This document shows positions 41,597 to 50,285 of a stretch of DNA of 52,559 nucleotides, piece after piece. The number at the start of each line of letters is the position of its first letter. Positions within the stretch are counted from its first letter, which is position 1. The position numbers and the translations under genes are program-made. This stretch comes from Pseudomonas sp. UBA4194 (lineage in GTDB: Bacteria; Pseudomonadota; Gammaproteobacteria; Pseudomonadales; Pseudomonadaceae). Location of the stretch: positions 37,679 to 90,237 of the forward strand of contig NZ_DFUE01000042.1 of the NCBI RefSeq assembly GCF_002379585.1, given 5' to 3'. The notes under the pieces are model-generated. The model saw nothing but the letters and a program-made list of their open reading frames with translations. It did not search any database and was not told the origin of the DNA.

Positions 41597-42089
41597 AGAT
41601 ACTCTCCAACACGGTTCGCGAAGTACCTTGGATGCCTACTCCGGTGATGCGGTACAGCTCGTAGAATTTTCGGGTGGTATTGATGGGCACACCACTGGCG
41701 ATGATCGAAGGGTTGTTCGTGGTGCCGACTTTCTGGATAGCGTAATAGCCCGACCCGGACTGCACCCACACCACCCCGTTGGCGGCGGCATAACTGCTCG
41801 TACCGATGGTGTTGGCAGTGGTGGGCGGGGCGCAGTTGGCGGCGGTGTTGCAGAACGTCTGGGTATAGGCCGTGGCCTTCACGGTGTTCTCGCCCAGACG
41901 CAACATGGCCTCCGCTATCTGGAACGAGCCGTTGCGCAAGGTCACGCTACCCGCCATCTTTTCCTGCAATGTGGCGTTCTGCATCGACGAAACGCCTATC
42001 AGGGTAAGCAGCAGCAGAAACACCAGGCAGACCACCAGGGTCATCCCTCGTTGCCCGCTCGCGGCCCGGTAACGGGTTCGAATACTCAT
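41580..42089 (-). CDS. pilX: PilX, minor type IV pilin
   Basis: A 169-residue PilX-family protein. Leader MSIRTRYRAASGQRG, then MTLVVCLVFLLLLTLIGVSSMQNATLQEKMAGS, the classic PilX N-terminus lacking the usual Glu5 pattern, and NGSFQIAEAMLRLGE. The start at 42089 gives the normal PilX leader; the further upstream reading is not supported. It belongs to the fimU-pilVWX-pilY1-pilE operon and overlaps pilY1. Confidence 0.92.
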   Translation of the reverse strand: MSIRTRYRAASGQRGMTLVVCLVFLLLLTLIGVSSMQNATLQEKMAGSVTLRNGSFQIAEAMLRLGENTVKATAYTQTFCNTAANCAPPTTANTIGTSSYAAANGVVWVQSGSGYYAIQKVGTTNNPSIIASGVPINTTRKFYELYRITGVGIQGTSRTVLESIYAKQQ

Positions 42090-42099
42090 GCAAGCCTCA

Positions 42100-42834
42100 T
42101 CACAGCAGCCGGTTGCGCAAGGCAATCACGGTATTGAACGTGCGGGTCTGCGCCCGCGTGTTGGGTGCTGCCGCCTGATCGGCCACCCGCAGACTGATAC
42201 GCACGCTGCGGATCAGATCGAAGTTGGTCGGCGTGGCGACGTAACTGCTCGCATTGATGTTGTTTACCGATGAAGCCACGCCGAAGGACACGTCAAACGC
42301 CAGGACGTTGCTGATCAGCGGGCTTTGGTTGTTCGCCAGATTGCCTGCCAGTACCTGGTTGTTGTTGAACGTATAGACGATGCGGCGTATCGGGATGACC
42401 TGCTGCCCTACCACTGCAGCAGGCATGTTTGCCGGGGTGAAGGCGGTGGAGAAGGTCCGGCAGTCGGTCAATATGTTCCAGTTGGCATTGGTGCCGTTGT
42501 TGCCGACATCCGCGGTGATCAACGTCAGAATCACACTGTTGTTGGCGCCCCGGGTAATGCTGATGGGCGTTCCATAGGCGGCCGCGAAATCACCGTTGAT
42601 GCTGCTGTCCAACGGGTTGGCCTGGCATCCGAAAAAACCGGCCATGCGTATTTCCTGGGTCATCTTGCTCAGCAGGAATCGCGCGTCCTCCTGAATACCG
42701 GCCGCGGCATTCTGGCTCTGATAGGTGTTCTTGGCGGCCAGGAATATCTGCGTGACCCCCAGCACGATGATCAGGCCCAGGGTCATGGCCACCATCAGCT
42801 CGATCAAACCGATGCCCCGTGATGAGCGTCTCAT
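42100..42834 (-). CDS. pilW: PilW, minor type IV pilin
   Basis: A 244-residue PilW-family prepilin with leader MRRSSRGIG and LIELMVAMTLGLIIVLGVTQIFLAAK, followed by the PilW-typical GIQEDARFLLSKMTQEIRMAGFFGC. Its ATG overlaps the pilV stop (ATGA). It is followed after 10 nt by pilX. PilW partners with PilX, PilV and PilY1 in the initiation complex. Confidence 0.93.
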   Translation of the reverse strand: MRRSSRGIGLIELMVAMTLGLIIVLGVTQIFLAAKNTYQSQNAAAGIQEDARFLLSKMTQEIRMAGFFGCQANPLDSSINGDFAAAYGTPISITRGANNSVILTLITADVGNNGTNANWNILTDCRTFSTAFTPANMPAAVVGQQVIPIRRIVYTFNNNQVLAGNLANNQSPLISNVLAFDVSFGVASSVNNINASSYVATPTNFDLIRSVRISLRVADQAAAPNTRAQTRTFNTVIALRNRLL

Positions 42835-43313
42835 TTGATCCCCTTGTCGATGGCCACGCGACTGACCAGCGTGTAGGTCTGCAAGCCGTCGCCGGCCGTC
42901 TGGGTGTTGGAAACGCTGCTGGCATTGGCGGCGCGGCTGTCGCTCCACCTCACGGTAATGGTGACGGTCCTGCCGTCGACGGCAATGCTGCTACCGTCAC
43001 CCACGCCATTGGGGGCGATGGCGCGGATATTGGCGGCGAAGTCGATCAAATCCTGAGTGCGGGTATCGGCTGCCGTGCCCGTGGGCGCGGCGCTCAGATT
43101 GGCCAGCACATAGTTGGCATCGGGATTGGCGCGGATGCGGTCCATCATGTCATAGGCGATGAAACTGGCCTGACTGGTGACCGCCGAACTGTCGGTGAAC
43201 TTCAGCGCGTTGAGCTGCAAGGCCGCTGCACCGAGCAGGCCGATGCCCATGATCAGCAGGGACACCAGCACTTCGATCAGGCTGACACCGGTTTGTCTGG
43301 CCGCCGATTTCAT
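42831..43313 (-). CDS. pilV: PilV, minor type IV pilin
   Basis: A 160-residue PilV-family prepilin with leader MKSAARQTG and VSLIEVLVSLLIMGIGLLGAAALQL, then the AYDMMDRIRANPDA motif typical of the family. The start at 43313 overlaps the fimU stop as ATGA, and its own stop overlaps pilW as ATGA. An upstream in-frame extension reads through fimU in another frame and is not real. Confidence 0.93.
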   Translation of the reverse strand: MKSAARQTGVSLIEVLVSLLIMGIGLLGAAALQLNALKFTDSSAVTSQASFIAYDMMDRIRANPDANYVLANLSAAPTGTAADTRTQDLIDFAANIRAIAPNGVGDGSSIAVDGRTVTITVRWSDSRAANASSVSNTQTAGDGLQTYTLVSRVAIDKGIK

Positions 43314-43783
43314 GGGCAGGCCCCTCCCAGAATGACCCGACCGTTGAGGCATACGCCAATGTTCCTGGTGAACGTGCCGCGGGTATAGACGAACGCCACC
43401 GCAGTCGTCGGTGTGGCCAGGGCGCCGAGATTGTTGTATTCGATGAAAGCCAGGTTGTTGGGTGTTACCACTGCGGATGTGGCCATGGGCGCAATCACTC
43501 GATAAACCGGCGCAACGACCGAGCCTCCGCTGACCCCCTGGATCGTCAGTGTGCTGGTCCAGGTGTTTGCGGTGCCGGGCGTGATCCGTACGTTCACACC
43601 TCTGTTTATCGCCTCCAACCGCGCATAGTTGAGGGCGCGATACAAATCGGTCGATTCGGTATCGGCCTTGGTGTTGTTCATCAGGCTGACAAACGAAGGA
43701 ATCCCGACTGTCACCAGAATGGCCAGCACTGCGACGGTGACCATCAACTCGACCAGCGTAAATCCCTTGTAACCATGCCGCAT
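43310..43783 (-). CDS. fimU: FimU, minor type IV pilin (GspH/FimT family)
   Basis: A 157-residue GspH-type minor pilin with leader MRHGYKG and FTLVELMVTVAVLAILVTVGIPSF, then the family's YRALNYARLEAINRGVNVRI. The two C-terminal cysteines (GVCLNGRVILGGAC) likely form a disulfide. It is first in the minor-pilin operon, preceded by a strong GGGGGAGG ribosome site. It is divergent from fimT; the ~150-bp gap would hold both promoters. Confidence 0.9.
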   Translation of the reverse strand: MRHGYKGFTLVELMVTVAVLAILVTVGIPSFVSLMNNTKADTESTDLYRALNYARLEAINRGVNVRITPGTANTWTSTLTIQGVSGGSVVAPVYRVIAPMATSAVVTPNNLAFIEYNNLGALATPTTAVAFVYTRGTFTRNIGVCLNGRVILGGACP

Positions 43784-43936
43784 TGGACGCCTCCCCCAAG
43801 GAGCACCGACTATAAACCAGCGCTTGCGCGGTTTGGTGCGGGCACAGGATATACGGTTGTTTCGGGGGGATCAGCGCATTTTTGCAAGGTTCTTGCGGGC
43901 ACCTGTGCAGCCAGGCATCACCCAGGGAGGGTACGC

Positions 43937-44464
43937 ATGAACAAGGGAATGACGTTGGTGGAATTGCTCGCAGTGCTGGCCATTGCGGGAATCCTGGCCA
44001 TGCTGGCGGTACCGTCGTTACAGGGTTTTGTGGCGGAGCAGCGACGGCAAGTGGTGGCCAGAGAACTGGCGGCAGCCTTGCGCACGGCACGCATGGAGGC
44101 CATTACCCGGCAGGCGCCGGTGGTCGTTCGGGCCTTCTATAACGGTTGGAGCTGGGGATGGACCACCGCGCTGGACATTCGCGGCCTGCGCAATGCCCCG
44201 AGGACGGTGCTGCGCCGGCATGTTCTGGACGGCCAAACGCGCATCGTGGGAAATCTGTGGCTGAAGAACGAAGTCCGTTTCGACAGCTCCGGCGCGCCTA
44301 CAGGCACCGCAGGCCACTCCAATATCGGCTCACTGTACCTGTGCGACACGCAGCGGCCCCTGATGCGCCTGCGGATCGTGCTCGACTGGGTCGGCAGGAT
44401 TCGGCTGACCGACCAGCTCGACCGTGGCACCACCGACGCCTGCGCCAAACCTGTCAAACGATAG
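43937..44464 (+). CDS. fimT: FimT, GspH/FimT family pseudopilin
   Basis: A 175-residue GspH/FimT protein with a short leader (MNKG) and MTLVELLAVLAIAGILAMLAVPSL, then VARELAAALRTARMEAITRQAPVVV. In P. aeruginosa FimT heads the minor-pilin genes; here it faces away from fimU. GGGAGG precedes the ATG at 43937. FimT proteins can bind DNA during uptake in other bacteria; basic residues near the C-terminus (LRIVLDWVGRIRL, KPVKR) would fit but do not prove that. Its stop overlaps the convergent ispH stop by 11 nt. Confidence 0.88.
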   Translation: MNKGMTLVELLAVLAIAGILAMLAVPSLQGFVAEQRRQVVARELAAALRTARMEAITRQAPVVVRAFYNGWSWGWTTALDIRGLRNAPRTVLRRHVLDGQTRIVGNLWLKNEVRFDSSGAPTGTAGHSNIGSLYLCDTQRPLMRLRIVLDWVGRIRLTDQLDRGTTDACAKPVKR

Positions 44465-45401
44465 CCTTGACCCGCAATTCCTTGGGCACCGAGAACGTGA
44501 TGTTCTCCGGCCGGCCGATCAGTTCTTCCGCACCCGAGGCGCCCCACGCGTGCAACTGCTCGATCACCGCCCGCACCAGCACCTCGGGCGCCGAAGCACC
44601 GGCGGTGATGCCGATCCGCTGTACGCCATCGAACCAGCTCTGCTGCATGTCCTCGGCGCCATCGATCAGGTAGGCCGGAGTGGCCATGCGTTCGGCCAAT
44701 TCGCGCAGACGGTTGGAGTTGGAGCTGTTCGGGCTGCCGACCACCAGCACCACGTCGCACTCGTCTGCCAGTTGTTTCACGGCGTCCTGGCGGTTCTGCG
44801 TGGCGTAGCAGATGTCGTCCTTGCGCGGCCCGCCGATGGCTGGGAATTTTGTCCGCAGGGCATCGATGACCACACTGGTGTCATCCATCGACAATGTGGT
44901 CTGGGTCACGAAAGCGAGGTTTTCCGGGTTGATCACCGTCAGTTGGGCGACGTCGTTCTCGTTTTCCACCAGGTAGATGGCGCCGCCGTTGCTGGCGTCG
45001 TACTGCCCCATGGTGCCTTCGACTTCGGGATGGCCGGCATGGCCGATCAGAATGCATTCGCGGCCGTCGCGGCTGTAGCGGGCGACCTCGATGTGCACTT
45101 TGGTGACCAGCGGGCAGGTGGCGTCGAAGACCTTCAGGCCGCGCCCGGCGGCTTCCTGGCGCACGGCCTGGGATACGCCGTGGGCACTGAAGATGACGAT
45201 GACGTCGTCGGGCACCTGGTCCAGTTCTTCAACGAACACGGCGCCACGGTTACGCAGGTCTTCGACCACGAACTTGTTGTGCACCACTTCGTGACGCACA
45301 TAGATCGGTGGGCCGAAGACTTCCAGCGCGCGGTTGACGATTTCGATCGCCCGGTCCACGCCAGCGCAGAAGCCACGGGGGTTGGCGAGTTTGATTTGCA
45401 T
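44454..45401 (-). CDS. ispH: IspH (LytB), HMBPP reductase
   Basis: A 315-residue 4Fe-4S enzyme making IPP and DMAPP in the last MEP-pathway step. Three cluster cysteines are visible: GFCAGVDRA near residue 12, DATCPLVTKVH near 96, and DICYATQNRQ near 195. VGSPNSSNSNRL contacts substrate phosphate. It lies downstream of fkpB on the same strand, separated by 15 nt. Older name lytB. Confidence 0.97.
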   Translation of the reverse strand: MQIKLANPRGFCAGVDRAIEIVNRALEVFGPPIYVRHEVVHNKFVVEDLRNRGAVFVEELDQVPDDVIVIFSAHGVSQAVRQEAAGRGLKVFDATCPLVTKVHIEVARYSRDGRECILIGHAGHPEVEGTMGQYDASNGGAIYLVENENDVAQLTVINPENLAFVTQTTLSMDDTSVVIDALRTKFPAIGGPRKDDICYATQNRQDAVKQLADECDVVLVVGSPNSSNSNRLRELAERMATPAYLIDGAEDMQQSWFDGVQRIGITAGASAPEVLVRAVIEQLHAWGASGAEELIGRPENITFSVPKELRVKAIV

Positions 45402-45416
45402 GCTTGCCTCGGTGCC

Positions 45417-45854
45417 CTAAAGGGCCGTGACCGAAAGAATTTCCACTTCGAAGTTGAGCGTCTTGCCGGCCAGTGGATGGTTGAAGTCCACTGTGACCTG
45501 GTCGCCATCAAAGGCTTTTACCACGCCCGGCAACTCGGTGTTGGCGGCATCGTTGAAAATCACCAGCAAACCCTCCGACAGCTCCATGCCTTCGAACTGC
45601 GAAGCCGGCATCACCTGCACGTTCTGCGGGTTGGGCTGGCCAAAGGCGTTTTCCGGCAGCACCCTGACGGTACGCTTGTCACCGGCCTTGAAGCCGAACA
45701 GCGCGGCTTCGAAGCCCGGCAACAGGTTGCCGTCGCCGACCTTGAACGTGGCAGGCGACTTGTCGAACGTGCTGTCGACGGTATCACCGTTTTCCAGGTG
45801 CAGGGCGAAGTGCAGGGTCACTTCGGTGTTTTCCCTGATCCGCTGTTCAGTCAT
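45417..45854 (-). CDS. fkpB: FKBP-type peptidyl-prolyl isomerase (SlpA-like)
   Basis: A 145-residue SlyD/SlpA-type FKBP. VTLHFALHLENGDTVDSTF and GDGNLLPGFEAALFGFKAGDK are the FKBP core with the inserted flap (NPQNVQVMPASQF). Without the SlyD metal-binding tail it is closer to SlpA. The start at 45854 overlaps the lspA stop by 8 nt. The lspA-fkpB-ispH order is conserved in gammaproteobacteria. Confidence 0.93.
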   Translation of the reverse strand: MTEQRIRENTEVTLHFALHLENGDTVDSTFDKSPATFKVGDGNLLPGFEAALFGFKAGDKRTVRVLPENAFGQPNPQNVQVMPASQFEGMELSEGLLVIFNDAANTELPGVVKAFDGDQVTVDFNHPLAGKTLNFEVEILSVTAL

Positions 45855-46368
45855 GCACCGCTTCTCCGCTTTTCTTGCTCTTGAACATATCCAACGCCAG
45901 CATGATTGCGCCGACGGTGATGGCGCTGTCGGCGAGGTTGAACGCCGGGAAACGCCAGCGATCCTGCCAGTGCACCAGAATGAAGTCCACGACGTGGCCG
46001 AGCACCACCCGGTCGAACAGGTTGCCGACGGCACCACCGAGCACCAGCGCCAGGGCGATGGCCAGCCAGGTGTCGCCGCGGCCCAGACGCTTGAGCCACA
46101 CCACCAGCACCACACTGACCACCACCGCGATCAGGGTGAACAGCCAGCGCTGCCAGCCACCGCTGTCGGCCAGAAAGCTGAAGGCGGCGCCGGTGTTGTA
46201 GGCCAGGGTCCAGCTGAGCAGGTCGGGGATCACCACGATCTGCTCGTACATTTGCAAGGTGCCGTCGAAGTAGAACTTGGTGGCCTGGTCCAGCGCCATG
46301 ACCAGCACGCTGAGCCACAGCCACTTCAAGTGCCCGAAGCGACCGAATGACGCCGATGAATCAGGCAT
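45847..46368 (-). CDS. lspA: Lipoprotein signal peptidase II
   Basis: A 173-residue inner-membrane aspartyl protease that removes signal peptides from prolipoproteins such as LemA and BamD in this window. Four membrane helices are visible. Conserved regions: LAYNTGAAFSFLAD, ALVLGGAVGNLFDRV (first catalytic Asp) and FNLADSAITVGA (second Asp). The start at 46368 (MPDSSASFG) overlaps the ileS stop. Confidence 0.96.
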   Translation of the reverse strand: MPDSSASFGRFGHLKWLWLSVLVMALDQATKFYFDGTLQMYEQIVVIPDLLSWTLAYNTGAAFSFLADSGGWQRWLFTLIAVVVSVVLVVWLKRLGRGDTWLAIALALVLGGAVGNLFDRVVLGHVVDFILVHWQDRWRFPAFNLADSAITVGAIMLALDMFKSKKSGEAVHD

Positions 46369-49192
46369 AGTGACGCACCTCGCCATCGCCGCTGATGTTG
46401 TCCACGCAACGGCCGCAGATTTCCGGATGCTCCGGGTTCACGCCGACGTCGTCGCGGAAGTGCCAGCAGCGGGCGCATTTGACCCCGCCCGACTTGACCA
46501 CTTTGAGCTTGAGCCCAGCCACGTCGGTGACCACGGCATCGGCCGGGGCCTGGGCGAACGGTGCCAGGGTGGCGCCGGAAGTGATCAGCACGAAGCGCAG
46601 CTCGTTGCCCAGCTTGGCCAGGTCGGTATTCAGGGCGTCTTCGCTGTACAGGGTGACTTCGGCCTGCAGGTTGCCGCCGATCGCCTTGGCCGCACGCTGG
46701 TTTTCCAGTTCCTTGTTGACCGCGGTCTTCACCGCCATCACCCGCTCCCAGTAGGCGCGGTCCAGCTCGACGCCTTCGGGCAGCTCGGTCAGGCCCTGGT
46801 ACCAGGTGTTGAGCATCACCGACTCGTTACGCTCGCCCGGCAGGTACTGCCACAGCTCGTCGGCGGTGAACGCCAGGATCGGCGCGATCCAGCGCACCAG
46901 CGCTTCGCTGATGTGGTAGAGCGCGGTCTGGCAAGAGCGCCGGGCAACGCTGTTGGCACCGGTGGTGTACTGGCGGTCCTTGATGATGTCCAGGTAGAAA
47001 CCGCCCAGCTCCTGCACGCAGAAGTTGTGCACCTTGGAATAGACGTTCCAGAAACGGTACTCGGTGTAGTGCTCTTCCAGCTCGCGCTGCAACAGCAGTG
47101 CGCGGTCCACGGCCCAGCGGTCCAAGGCGATCATTTCGTCGGCCGGCAGCAGGTCGGTGGCCGGGTTGAAACCGCTGAGGTTGGAAAGCAAAAAGCGCGC
47201 GGTATTGCGGATGCGGCGATAGGCATCGGCGCTGCGCTGCAGGATGGTTTCCGACACGGCCATTTCGCCGGAATAGTCGGTGGCCGACACCCACAGGCGC
47301 ATGATGTCGGCGCCCAAGGTGTCGTTGACCTTCTGCGGAGCGATGACGTTGCCCAGCGACTTGGACATCTTGCGGCCGTTCTCGTCCACGGTGAAACCGT
47401 GGGTCAGCAGCTCGCGGTACGGGGCGTGATCATCGATGGCGCAACCGGTCAGCAGCGAGGAATGGAACCAGCCACGGTGCTGGTCGGAACCTTCCAGGTA
47501 CAGGTCGGCGCGCGGGCCGTTTTCATGACCCATCGGGTGCGAGCCGCGCAGCACGTGCCAGTGAGTGGTGCCCGAATCGAACCAGACGTCCAGGGTGTCG
47601 CTGATCTTGTCGTAGTTGGCCGCCTCGTCACCCAGCAGCTCGGCTGGGTCCATCTTGAACCAGGCCTCGATGCCTTCGACTTCGACGCGCTGGGCCACTT
47701 CCTCCATCAGCTCGACGGTGCGCGGGTGCAGCTCACCGGTCGCCTTGTCGAGGAAGAACGGAATCGGTACACCCCAGTTGCGCTGGCGCGAGATGCACCA
47801 GTCGGGGCGGTTGGCGATCATCGAGTGCAGACGCGCCTGGCCCCAGGCCGGGACGAACTTGGTCTGCTCGATGGCTTTCACCGCGCGTTCGCGCAGGGTA
47901 TCGCCTTCGACTGGCGGCTTGTCCATGCCCACGAACCACTGCGCGGTGGCGCGGTAGATCAGCGGGGTCTTGTGACGCCAGCAGTGCATGTAGCTGTGGC
48001 TGACCACTTCGGTGTGCATCAGCGCGCCAACTTCAGCCAGCTTGTCGACGATGTTCTGGTTGGCCTTGAAGATGAACTGGCCGCCGAAGAACGGCAACGA
48101 CTCGACGTACACGCCGTTGCTCTGCACCGGGCTGATGATGTCGTCATTGGTCAGGCCGTACTGCTTGCTGGTGACGAAGTCGTCGACACCATAGGCCGGG
48201 GCACTGTGGACCACGCCGGTACCGGCGCCCAGTTCGACGTAGTCGGCCAGGTACACCGGCGACAGGCGGTCATAGAACGGGTGACGGAAGTTGATCAGTT
48301 CAAGCTTGGCGCCCACCGTGGTGGCGATGGCCGAGCCTTGCAGGTTGTAGCGGGCCAGACTGCTTTCGACCAGTTCTTCGGCCAACACCAGCAGGCGGTC
48401 ACCGACGTCCACCAGGGCGTAGGTGAATTCGGGATGCACGTTCAGCGCCTGGTTGGCCGGGATGGTCCACGGGGTGGTGGTCCAGATCACGATGCTGGCG
48501 GGCTTTTCCAGGCCCGGCAGGCCGAAGGCGTTGGCCAGCGCCTGCTGGTCGGCGATCGGGAAGGCCACGTCGATGGTCGGCGATTTCTTGTCGGCGTACT
48601 CGACCTCGGCTTCTGCCAAGGCCGAACCGCAGTCGAAACACCAGTTCACAGGCTTGAGGCCCTTGAACACGAAGCCGTTTCTGACCATTTCCGCCAGGGC
48701 GCGGATTTCTCCGGCCTCGTTGGTGAAATTCATGGTCTTGTAGGGGTTGGACCAGTCGCCCAGCACGCCCAGGCGGATGAACTCGGACTTCTGCCCTTCG
48801 ATCTGCTCGCTGGCGTAGGCGCGGCACAGTTCGCGGGTCTTGTCGCCGCCCAGGTTCTTGCCGTGGGTGACTTCGACCTTGTGCTCGATCGGCAGGCCAT
48901 GGCAGTCCCAGCCTGGCACATACGGGGCATCGAAGCCGGCCAGGGTCTTGGAACGGATGATCATGTCCTTGAGGATCTTGTTGACCGCATGACCGATGTG
49001 AATGTTGCCGTTGGCATAGGGCGGGCCGTCGTGCAGGACGAACTTGGGACGGTCCTTGCCAATTTCGCGAAGCTTCTGGTACAGGCCAATGCTGTCCCAG
49101 CGCTGCAGAGTTTGCGGCTCGCGCTGGGGCAGGCCGGCCTTCATTGGGAAGGCGGTGTCCGGAAGGTTTAGCGTGGCTTTGTAGTCGGTCAT
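46361..49192 (-). CDS. ileS: Isoleucyl-tRNA synthetase
   Basis: A 943-residue class I synthetase. The HIGH motif is in PPYANGNIHIGH (residues 57-68), KMSKSLGN is the KMSKS loop near residue 600, and the large CP1 editing domain lies between (GTGVVHSAPAYGVDD). The C-terminal zinc site CARCWHF...CGRCVDN is the one typical of bacterial IleRS type 1. It is followed by lspA, its conserved partner. The start is 15 nt after the ribF stop. Confidence 0.98.
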   Translation of the reverse strand: MTDYKATLNLPDTAFPMKAGLPQREPQTLQRWDSIGLYQKLREIGKDRPKFVLHDGPPYANGNIHIGHAVNKILKDMIIRSKTLAGFDAPYVPGWDCHGLPIEHKVEVTHGKNLGGDKTRELCRAYASEQIEGQKSEFIRLGVLGDWSNPYKTMNFTNEAGEIRALAEMVRNGFVFKGLKPVNWCFDCGSALAEAEVEYADKKSPTIDVAFPIADQQALANAFGLPGLEKPASIVIWTTTPWTIPANQALNVHPEFTYALVDVGDRLLVLAEELVESSLARYNLQGSAIATTVGAKLELINFRHPFYDRLSPVYLADYVELGAGTGVVHSAPAYGVDDFVTSKQYGLTNDDIISPVQSNGVYVESLPFFGGQFIFKANQNIVDKLAEVGALMHTEVVSHSYMHCWRHKTPLIYRATAQWFVGMDKPPVEGDTLRERAVKAIEQTKFVPAWGQARLHSMIANRPDWCISRQRNWGVPIPFFLDKATGELHPRTVELMEEVAQRVEVEGIEAWFKMDPAELLGDEAANYDKISDTLDVWFDSGTTHWHVLRGSHPMGHENGPRADLYLEGSDQHRGWFHSSLLTGCAIDDHAPYRELLTHGFTVDENGRKMSKSLGNVIAPQKVNDTLGADIMRLWVSATDYSGEMAVSETILQRSADAYRRIRNTARFLLSNLSGFNPATDLLPADEMIALDRWAVDRALLLQRELEEHYTEYRFWNVYSKVHNFCVQELGGFYLDIIKDRQYTTGANSVARRSCQTALYHISEALVRWIAPILAFTADELWQYLPGERNESVMLNTWYQGLTELPEGVELDRAYWERVMAVKTAVNKELENQRAAKAIGGNLQAEVTLYSEDALNTDLAKLGNELRFVLITSGATLAPFAQAPADAVVTDVAGLKLKVVKSGGVKCARCWHFRDDVGVNPEHPEICGRCVDNISGDGEVRHYA

Positions 49193-49207
49193 TTCAGGCT
49201 CTTCAAT

Positions 49208-50143
49208 TTAAGCGGTTGGCTTTGCCCAGTGGGCACGAGCGGCGGCGACATCCGCAGCGATCGCCGACTTCAGCGCCTCCAGCGAGGCGAAACGCTGCTC
49301 ATCACGCAGCTTGTGGTGGAACGCCACCGTTAAATGCCGGCCATAGAGGTCACCGGCAAAGTCCAGCAAATGCACTTCCAGGTGGGCACTGCCATCACCT
49401 GCAACAGTTGGCCGCACGCCTATGTTGGCGACTCCCGGCCAGGCTTTGCCGTCGATATCGACGCTTACCAGGTAGACCCCGGTCAGCGGCACGCGACGGC
49501 GTTTGAGTTGCACGTTGGCGGTTGGCCAGCCCAGCTGGCGCGCCAGCTTCTGCCCGTGCAATACCCTTCCTTCGATGCAGAAGGGGCGGCCGAGCAATTG
49601 CCCGGCGGTGTCGAAGTCGGCAGCCGCCAGGGCCTTGCGGACCTGGGTACTGCTCACCCGCATGCCGTTCATTTCGACGGTTTGTGCGGCTTCGACGGAA
49701 AAACCCTGCAGGCTGCCGGCCTGGGTGAGGAAGTCGAAGTCCCCTACCCGATCGCAGCCGAAGCGGAAGTCGTCACCGACCTCCAGATGTTTCACACCCA
49801 GGCCGTCGACCAGGATGGTGTCGACGAACTCGGAGGCGCTGAGCTTGCACAGGCGCTGGTTGAAGGCCAGGCACAGCACCCGATCGATGCCCTCCTCGGC
49901 CAGCAACAGCAGCTTGTCGCGCAGGCGAGCCAACCGGGCGGGCGCGGTCTGGGGCGCGAAGTACTCGCGCGGCTGGGGTTCGAAAATCACCACGCAGCTG
50001 GGTACACCCAACTCCAGGGCGCGCTCGCGAAGCCTGGCCAGGATAGCCTGGTGGCCGCGGTGAACACCGTCGAAATTGCCAATAGTGGCGACACAGCCCC
50101 GATGCTGGGGCCGCAGGTTGTGGAGGCCTCGAACCAGCTGCAT
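49208..50143 (-). CDS. ribF: Bifunctional riboflavin kinase / FAD synthetase
   Basis: A 311-residue enzyme converting riboflavin to FMN and FAD. The N-terminal FAD synthetase domain shows GNFDGVHRGHQ (nucleotidyltransferase motif) and SSTQVRKAL; the C-terminal kinase domain has GWPTANVQL and GVYLVSVDI. The start at 50143 (MQLVRGLHNL) is the family-typical one. It is between murJ and ileS in the conserved murJ-ribF-ileS-lspA run. Confidence 0.95.
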   Translation of the reverse strand: MQLVRGLHNLRPQHRGCVATIGNFDGVHRGHQAILARLRERALELGVPSCVVIFEPQPREYFAPQTAPARLARLRDKLLLLAEEGIDRVLCLAFNQRLCKLSASEFVDTILVDGLGVKHLEVGDDFRFGCDRVGDFDFLTQAGSLQGFSVEAAQTVEMNGMRVSSTQVRKALAAADFDTAGQLLGRPFCIEGRVLHGQKLARQLGWPTANVQLKRRRVPLTGVYLVSVDIDGKAWPGVANIGVRPTVAGDGSAHLEVHLLDFAGDLYGRHLTVAFHHKLRDEQRFASLEALKSAIAADVAAARAHWAKPTA

Positions 50144-50285
50144 AACGCGCTTCTTGCTCATAAAGTGGTCGATTATAACCACACCCACGCGCCGACGACA
50201 GGCGACAGCGTGCATGGATGTGCGCTAATTCGGAAAACCGATGCCTGGCGCACCGCCTTGGCGCGCCTGACCTGGCCCTGCGGCT

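Noticed and set aside
46277..49171. 964-residue plus-strand reading frame opposite ileS
   Set aside because: Shadow of ileS in the complementary frame; repetitive His/Val/Gln composition typical of such shadows.
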